This document shows positions 58,483 to 64,000 of a DNA stretch of 64,000 bases, one piece after another. The DNA is from Pegoplata infirma (Eukaryota; Arthropoda; Insecta; Diptera; Anthomyiidae). Under the pieces are notes generated by a model. The model was not told the origin of the DNA and ran no database searches. It saw only the letters and a program-made list of their open reading frames with translations. Positions within the stretch are counted from its first letter, which is position 1. Each line of letters opens with the position of its first letter. The stretch is taken from assembly GCA_963921195.1 (NCBI GenBank), contig OY992539.1, positions 97,720,964 through 97,784,963 of the forward strand, read 5' to 3'. Position numbers and translations under genes: made by a program.

Positions 58483-59261
58483 ACGAAAAAGATAAAAGTT
58501 AAAAATAAAAGTTATGAAACAATGAAAATAATATTAATTAAAAATAATAGTTATATGTAACAGAAACTTTTTCTCTTAGCTTAAAATAATTAAAACCAAT
58601 CTTTAAAAATATTTCTTAAAAATGGCCAATTTTTTCGACTCTTAAAAATGACCATAACTGTTATTCCGGACCCTTGAAAATTTCATATAAAAATGTTTTT
58701 TTTAATAGTGATCCCCAAATTTCGTCTATTTTGCTCTATCTCTTATATTTAAGGAAATAATGGCAAATAAAGATTTTATGAAAAATTTCATACAAAAATG
58801 GATTTTTTGAAATTTTTAATTGTGATCCCCAAAATTTTGTCTATTTTGCTCTATCTCTAATATTTAAGGAAATAATGGCAAATAAAGATTTTATGAAAAA
58901 TTTCATATAAAAATGGATTTTGAAATTTGATAGTGATCCCCAAATTTCGTCTATTTTGCTCTATCTCTTATATTTAAGGAAATAATGGCAAATGAAGATT
59001 TTACGAAAAATTACATACAAAAATGGATATTTTGAAATTTTGGTGATCCCCAATTTTTGTCTATTTTGCTCTATCTCTTATATTTAAGGAAATAATGGCA
59101 AATAAAGATTTTATGAAAAATTTCATATAAAAATGGACTTTTTGAAATTTTTGATAGTGATCCCCAAATTTTGTCTATTTTGCTCTATCTCTTATATTTA
59201 AGGAAATAATGGCAAATAAAGATTTTACGAAAAATCTATACAAAAATATAAAATTTGAAAA
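58483..59261 (+). repeat. First copy of a 779-bp segmental duplication
   Basis: ACGAAAAAGATAAAAGTTAA at 58483 recurs at 59262, and the next ~230 bases (through CATAACTGTTATTCCGGACC and into the satellite) are essentially identical. The duplicated segment combines the right end of the 5.5-kb insertion with adjacent satellite monomers. 779 is not a multiple of 114. Confidence 0.88.
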
Positions 59262-61005
59262 ACGAAAAAGATAAAAGTTAAAAATAAAAGTTATGAAACA
59301 ATGAAAATAATATTAATTAAAAATAATAGTTATATGTAACAGAAACTTTTTCTCTTAGCTTAAAATAATTAAAACCAATCTTTAAAAATATTTCTTAAAA
59401 ATGGCCAATTTTTTCGACTCTTAAAAATGACCATAACTGTTATTCCGGACCCTTGAAAATTTCATATAAAAATGTTTTTTTTAATAGTGATCCCCAATTT
59501 TCGTCTATTTTGCTCTATCTATAATATTTAAGGAAATAATGGCAAATAAAGATTTTATGAAAAATTTCATATAAAAATGGATTTTGAAATTTGATAGTGA
59601 TCCCCAAATTTCGTCTATTTTGCTCTATTTCTTATTTTTAAGGAAATAATGGGAAATAAAGATTTTACAAAAAATTTCATTCAAAAATGGATTTTTTGAA
59701 ATTTTTAATTGTGATCCCCAAATTTTGTCTATTTTGCTCTATCTCTTATATTTAAGGAAATAATGGCAAATAAAGATTTTATGAAAAAGTTCATATAAAA
59801 ATGGATTTTTTGAAATTTTTAATAGTGATCCCCAATTTCCATCTATTTTGCTCTATCTCTAATATTTAAGGAAATAATGGCAAATAAAGATTTCATGAAA
59901 AATTTCATATATAAATGGATTTTTTGAAATTTTTGAGAGTGATCCCCAAATTTCGTATATTTTGCTCTATCTCTTATATTTAATAATGGCAAATAAAGAT
60001 TTTATGAAAAATTTCATATAAAAATAGACTTTTTGAAATTTTTGATAGTGATCCCCAATTTTCGTCTATTTTGCTCTATCTCTAATATTTAAGGAAATAA
60101 TGGCAAATAAAGATTTTATGAAAAATTTCATATAAAAATGGATTTTTTGAAATTTTTGATAGTGATCCCCAGTTTTCGTCTATTTTACTCTATCTCTTAT
60201 ATTTAAGGAAATAATGGCAAATAAAGATTTTATGAAAAATTTCATATATAAATGGATTTTTTGAAATTTTTGATAGTCATCCCCAAATTTCGTCTATTTT
60301 GCTCTATCTCTTATATTTAATAATGGCAAATAAAGATTTTATGAAAAATTTCATTTAAAAATGGACTTTTTGAAATTTTTGATAGTGATCCCCAATTTTC
60401 GTCTATTTTGCTCTATCTCTTATATTTAATAATGGCAAATAAAGATTTTATAAAAAATTTCATATAAAAAAGGACTTTTTGAAATTTTTGATAGTGATCC
60501 CCAATTTTCGTCTATTTTGCTCTATCTCTAATATTTAAGGAAATAATGGCAAATAAAGATTTTATGAAAAATTTCATATAAAAATGGATTTTTTTGAAAT
60601 TTTTGATAGTAATTCCCAATTTTCGTCTATTTTGCTCTACCTCTTATATTTAAGGAAATAATGGCAAATAAAGATTTTACGAAAAATTACATACAAAAAT
60701 GGATTTTTTGAAATTTTTAATAGTGATCCCCAATTTTTGTCTATTTTGCTCTATCTTTTATATTTAAGAAATAATGGCAAATAAAGATTTTATGAAAAAT
60801 TTCATATAAAAATGCATTTTTTGATAGTGATCCCCAAATTTCGTATATTTTGCTCTATCTCTTATAATTAAGGAAATAATGGCAAATAAAGATTTTATGA
60901 AAAATTTCATATAAAAATGTTTCGTCTATTTTTCTCTATCTCTAAATAAAAATTTTATGAAAAATTTCATATAAAAATGTTTTTTTTTTAATAGTGATCC
61001 CCAAA

Positions 61006-61497
61006 CGGGATCCATTGTCTCAGAGGCAAACGGATCATATAAGTGGTCACATTTGGAAAGCCATGGGTTCACTAACATGTAAACCCAATTTTGAGGGAAT
61101 AAGGGTGGAAGAGGGAATGATTAAGATTCACTGTTCCAACCAACTTTCCCTCGAATGGCTTACCAAAACTGTGGCTACTATACCAAGCTGTGAAGATTGC
61201 ACTTTTACAATCGTAAATTGTGGCAGTCTACGCAGGCTGGTGCGAGCAGCGACTTGGATTCCTGGTAATCCCAAGATCCATGAAGTGCTCGCACGATTAC
61301 GTATGCAGAACGAGGGACTTGAAACCGGAAATTGGAGGGTCTGGTCCTACAAACGGGAGGAGGGTCATCCTGACTCACTTCTTGTTGTAGGAGTGGACCT
61401 ACAATCTCTGGAGGTTCTTCGTTCAACATACGGAATGCGTCCTTATCTTAACCTCGGACGGATTTATTTCCGTATCCGTGGCAATGATAAGGATTAG
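61006..61497 (+). CDS. LINE ORF1 protein, C-terminal fragment
   Basis: The open frame runs from satellite sequence into the LINE and ends at TAG (61495-61497), giving about 163 element-encoded residues. Residues such as SLEWLTKTVATIPSCEDCTF, TWIPG, LARLRMQNEGLETGNWRVWS, LVVGVDLQSLEVL and LNLGRIYFRIRG follow the pattern of the DUF4780-type domain that I associate with ORF1 products of arthropod LINEs. Such proteins bind the element RNA; upstream zinc-knuckle or other N-terminal parts are missing. The GTG at 60994 is satellite DNA and not a real start. ORF2 starts 21 bases after the stop. Confidence 0.75.
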   Translation, partial: RDPLSQRQTDHISGHIWKAMGSLTCKPNFEGIRVEEGMIKIHCSNQLSLEWLTKTVATIPSCEDCTFTIVNCGSLRRLVRAATWIPGNPKIHEVLARLRMQNEGLETGNWRVWSYKREEGHPDSLLVVGVDLQSLEVLRSTYGMRPYLNLGRIYFRIRGNDKD

Positions 61498-62844
61498 GGG
61501 TAATATAAATGTTTTTCAATGTCTCACATGACAGCGAAGATCGACATTTCTTTCACCCAAATAAACTTGCAACACAGCAAAACGGCTTCTGCTCTTCTAT
61601 GCAGTAGTTATGCTAAGTTGCATACAGATCCACAAATAATCTTAATACAAGAACCATGGGCAGTCAAAGGACGAGTTTGTGGTTTAAGTATGATTAGATG
61701 GGGATCAATCCTGTATGACACAGGATCACTGCGGCCACGGGCCTGCATGGTTGTCCCTAGGACAATCGAGAGCTCGGTGTTGAGGCAATTTTGTTGCCAA
61801 GACGTCATTGCAATTAGTGTACGATTCCGTATAGAGGGTAAAGTGGTAGAGACTATTGCTGTATCTGCCTATCTGCCCTATGATTCTATTTATCCCCCGC
61901 CTTCTGAGGAGTTAATTAGAGTCATACGATACGCGGAGGCCAACAACTTTGGGTTGATTATTGGATGCGATGCCAATTCTCAGCATATCATCTGGGGTAG
62001 CACAAAGTGCAACTCTAGAGGTAACAAATTGTTGGACTTCATCTTGTCTTCAAATCTGGTGATTCAAAATGTTGGAAATTCTCCAACGTTTGTCACTCAA
62101 CGAAGACAACAGGTCATTGATCTTACCTTATCTAACAGTAAGGCGAGTACAATGATAAGGGATTGGCGTGTTCTTGATGTGGTATCCTTGTCGGACCACC
62201 GCTACATCGAGTTTAGGCTTGGGATTGATAAACCAACAATCCCACAGGGCCGAAACCCTCAAAAAGCGGATTGGAAAAGATTTGAGGAACTTCTACATCA
62301 AAGATTACGTCCCATCCCAATACCTAGTTGTATAGGGTCGGTTGAAGTGGAGTCTGAGAAATTGGGTAAAACTTTAACTGACTGCCATGAGACTGTTTGT
62401 CCGTTAAGGAAAAGCAGACCAGGTAACTCAGTCCCCTGGTGGAACGTGGAACTTGGTAAGCTGAGAAAAAGTTCAAGAAAGCTTCTGAATAGAGCCTTAA
62501 AATCTCGAAAGGATGCTGACTGGAACAATTACCACCTCATGCAAAAGGAATATAAGAAAAAAGTGCGGGAAGCCAAACTTGAGTCTTATAGGACTTTCTG
62601 TGAGGAGGTAAATGGTACGAGGGATACGGCAAGGCTCTGTAAAGTCTTTCAAAAAGACAGTTCAGCGAAGCTTGATTCCCTCAGAAAGCCAGATGGTACC
62701 TACACAAACAACCAACAGGAGGTCAATGATATTCTGTTATCTACTCACTTTCCAGGATGCAAAGTGAAAACGATAAATACAGATATTATTGAGAGTCCTG
62801 TTGGTTATACTACTTGTAGGAACTGGTATATAGCATCTAGGGTA
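61006..62844 (+). mobile_element. LINE fragment (jockey superfamily, Loa-like)
   Basis: Satellite sequence GTGATCCCCAAA stops at about 61005, and composition changes abruptly to about 45% GC coding DNA. The fragment holds the 3' part of ORF1 and the 5' part of ORF2 with the endonuclease; both frames are open, so it is not old. It has no 5' untranslated region, no reverse transcriptase and no tail: the left side looks 5'-truncated, the right side is cut by a MITE starting at 62845. The Loa assignment is from the look of the endonuclease (INLQHSK, DANSQHIIWG) and is tentative. Confidence 0.85.
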
Positions 62845-62853
62845 CACTCATAA
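61519..62853 (+). CDS. LINE ORF2, endonuclease part, truncated before RT
   Basis: ATG at 61519; 442 element-encoded residues, then two from a MITE and a stop. The AP-like endonuclease (about residues 8-235) nicks target DNA to prime reverse transcription. Likely catalytic positions are present: N16 (QINLQH), E45 (ILIQEPW), Y118 (VSAYLP), D151 and N153 (IIGCDANSQH), D201 (VIDLTL), D226-H227 (SLSDHRYIEF). GNKLLDFI and NSPTFV fit the family. Residues 280-440 form the linker to the reverse transcriptase (WWNVELGKLRKSSR, RNWYIASR), which is absent. The upstream ATG at 61509 is in another frame. No internal stop or frameshift suggests recent activity. Confidence 0.88.
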   Translation: MSHMTAKIDISFTQINLQHSKTASALLCSSYAKLHTDPQIILIQEPWAVKGRVCGLSMIRWGSILYDTGSLRPRACMVVPRTIESSVLRQFCCQDVIAISVRFRIEGKVVETIAVSAYLPYDSIYPPPSEELIRVIRYAEANNFGLIIGCDANSQHIIWGSTKCNSRGNKLLDFILSSNLVIQNVGNSPTFVTQRRQQVIDLTLSNSKASTMIRDWRVLDVVSLSDHRYIEFRLGIDKPTIPQGRNPQKADWKRFEELLHQRLRPIPIPSCIGSVEVESEKLGKTLTDCHETVCPLRKSRPGNSVPWWNVELGKLRKSSRKLLNRALKSRKDADWNNYHLMQKEYKKKVREAKLESYRTFCEEVNGTRDTARLCKVFQKDSSAKLDSLRKPDGTYTNNQQEVNDILLSTHFPGCKVKTINTDIIESPVGYTTCRNWYIASRVHS

Positions 62854-63060
62854 AAATTTGTTAGTATTCCTTACAAAAAAGTCTGTTACCATTACTAATA
62901 AAGTTTTCAATTTGTGCCCGATAACTTTTTCAGTTACCATTACAAACTTTGGTTTTCAAAAATTAGTAATCTTAAAAATACTAAAAAAATTAGTATTACT
63001 AAATTTTTCTGTACAATTTTTGTAAAATGGATTTTAAAACGCGTTTGTAAATAATATTAA
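62845..63060 (+). mobile_element. CACTC-type MITE, left end, in LINE ORF2
   Basis: Coding sequence ends TAGGGTA and is followed by CACTCATAAAAATTTG, GTTAGTATTCCTTAC and repeated TTAGTATTACTAA words. Inverted, the right end of the element at 55270-57164 reads CACTCATAGAAATCCTACAG and TATTCCTTACTAAAAAGTT, so the two are related. The partner end was not found, so the right limit is arbitrary. Confidence 0.6.
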
Positions 63061-64000
63061 CTTTTTTTGTAAAAAAATTGTAAATTGTGTATTTTTAATT
63101 TTTGGTATTTGTATACATCATGTAAATTGCGTATTGCGCTTGTTGTCGCCAATAACTATTTCCATGCAAGTCAGTTTTTGTTAGAATTTTCGATCTAAAA
63201 AAGAGAAAATATTGAACACATTTTTTTAATACAAAGTATACATACTACCATATAAAATTTATTCTTTGAAGATTGATGTTGAATAAATTGGTGTACGGTG
63301 AACTAAAATAAAAAAAAATATCAACATAATGTTTTAAATAAATCACATAAATATACAATTGTTACCTGTTGTCATCATTTCCTATTTTGCTTTATTATTC
63401 TAAAAATAAAAAACGAGTTACATAATTTTAAACAAAAAATACTTTAAGATTTGGTTACCTGCTATGCTTTTTTTGTTGTAATATTTTTTTTGTACATTTT
63501 TTTATTCATTTTACCCGTCGCGCGATGTTCACCGATCGAATGTTATTTTGGGACTAAAAATATTCAAAGAAAGGCATAAAGTAAATTACACAAAAATCAA
63601 CCCTTTATGTGCGTGAGAAAAAAAATATTCGTGGATAGCATAAACAAAAAAATTCCGCAAGTAAAGAAGAAAGAAAAAAAACTGATTTTATTATGGAAAT
63701 TTTCCATTTGAAAAGGTCGGCATTGTTTTGTAAATTTTGCATGTCTTCTCTTGTCTCTATTTTGTTTCTTTTTAATATATCGTTAAACTATATTCAATTT
63801 GAGTTATCTAAAAAAACATAACTTTTCAGGAGAGCAAAAAAACCGTCGCATTCGCGTATTTTTAAACTTTTTGTCGGCCGATCTTTTACAATATTAATTA
63901 ATAATTACTACTAAATTTTACACGTGCTTTGTTTGTAAAAATTCGTATTATTCGCTGAGTTACAGCAGATAGCTCAACCTTTTTTATTTGAAATTAATCA
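63061..64000. other. AT-rich DNA, nothing recognised
   Basis: No LINE reverse transcriptase, no satellite monomer and no MITE terminus could be found. The sequence is unique-looking, with two CG-containing patches (63515-63540 and 63845-63885). The rest of ORF2 may lie beyond the window. Confidence 0.45.

Larger units (their letters stand above)
53210..58676. mobile_element. 5.5-kb hAT-like insertion in the satellite
   Basis: Satellite sequence ends AAAATTTC (53202-53209) and resumes with the same eight bases at 58677-58684, in phase with a single monomer, so removal restores it. The ends CAAGCATGTTATC and the inverted right end CAAGGGTCCGGAATAACAG agree only partly. The interior is a patchwork: AT-rich DNA, a CACWC-type MITE (55270-57164) with two nested mini-me-like elements, and another MITE (57574-58328). 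No transposase is seen. The hAT label rests mainly on the 8-bp duplication. Confidence 0.6.
43986..61005 (+). repeat. 114-bp satellite array, interrupted
   Basis: The monomer contains GTGATCCCCAAATTTCGTCT, ATTTTGCTCTATCTCTTATA, TTTAAGGAAATAATGGCAAA, TAAAGATTTTATGAAAAATT and TCATATAAAAATGGATTTTT; measured spacings of 114 bp (46049, 46163, 46277). Satellite blocks are 43986-44884, 45616-48027, 51794-53209, 58677-59240 and 59457-61005, about 60 monomers in all. It abuts the 29-bp minisatellite on the left and a LINE fragment on the right. Confidence 0.97.

Noticed and set aside
60994..61005. GTG at 60994 as the start of LINE ORF1
   Set aside because: These bases are the satellite motif GTGATCCCCAAA; the element begins after them and is 5'-truncated.
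61205..62528. Minus-strand open frames inside the LINE
   Set aside because: Shadows of ORF1 and ORF2; they contain no domain, and the plus strand carries recognisable endonuclease motifs.
63061..64000. Continuation of the LINE ORF2
   Set aside because: No RT motif (such as a YADD-type box) in any frame; sequence is AT-rich non-coding.

Overview
This window looks like repeat-dense, AT-rich intergenic or heterochromatic DNA from a higher fly (Diptera, probably a calyptrate such as a blow fly or house-fly relative). The placement rests on mini-me-like repeats with (GTCY)n microsatellites, a 59-bp intron-like gap, Helitron termini, tRNA-derived SINEs and a jockey-superfamily LINE fragment. I see no prokaryotic genes, rRNA or CRISPR. 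The species is inference, and every family name comes from reading termini and motifs without a database search.

Layout. 1-8 kb: AT-rich DNA with 51-bp and 306-bp tandem repeats, two ~1.1-1.2 kb palindromic (fold-back) elements and a terminal-inverted-repeat (TIR) element with ends CCCGAGTAAAAA. 8-21.5 kb: one CCCGAG-type element stretched to 13.5 kb by insertions. These are a second CCCGAG element 4 bp from its left end, an 8.8-kb giant palindrome (itself hit by a hAT-like element, TA-target MITEs and a mini-me fragment), a 1-kb fold-back and a Helitron-like element. 22-31 kb: hAT-like elements with 8-bp target duplications, tRNA-carrying palindromes, two SINE copies and a short two-exon gene-like sequence (26.86-27.09 kb). 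31-35.5 kb: repeat fragments, a second copy of the CACTGCG palindrome, an 81-bp duplication and a second gene-like 5' end on the minus strand.

35.6-44 kb is one continuous 29-bp minisatellite (roughly 285 units) whose unit contains a palindrome. It passes directly into a 114-bp satellite (44-61 kb) that is interrupted by a 0.7-kb unknown insert, a 3.8-kb Helitron-like element (with a hAT-like element inside it) and a 5.5-kb hAT-like element carrying MITEs and two mini-me elements. At 61.0-62.8 kb lies the only substantial coding sequence: the end of ORF1 and the intact endonuclease part of ORF2 of a LINE. It is cut by a MITE before the reverse transcriptase. The last 1.1 kb is AT-rich without recognisable features.

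No cooperating gene system is visible. What the window records is a chronology of nested insertions, many with reconstructable target sites, plus satellite amplification.
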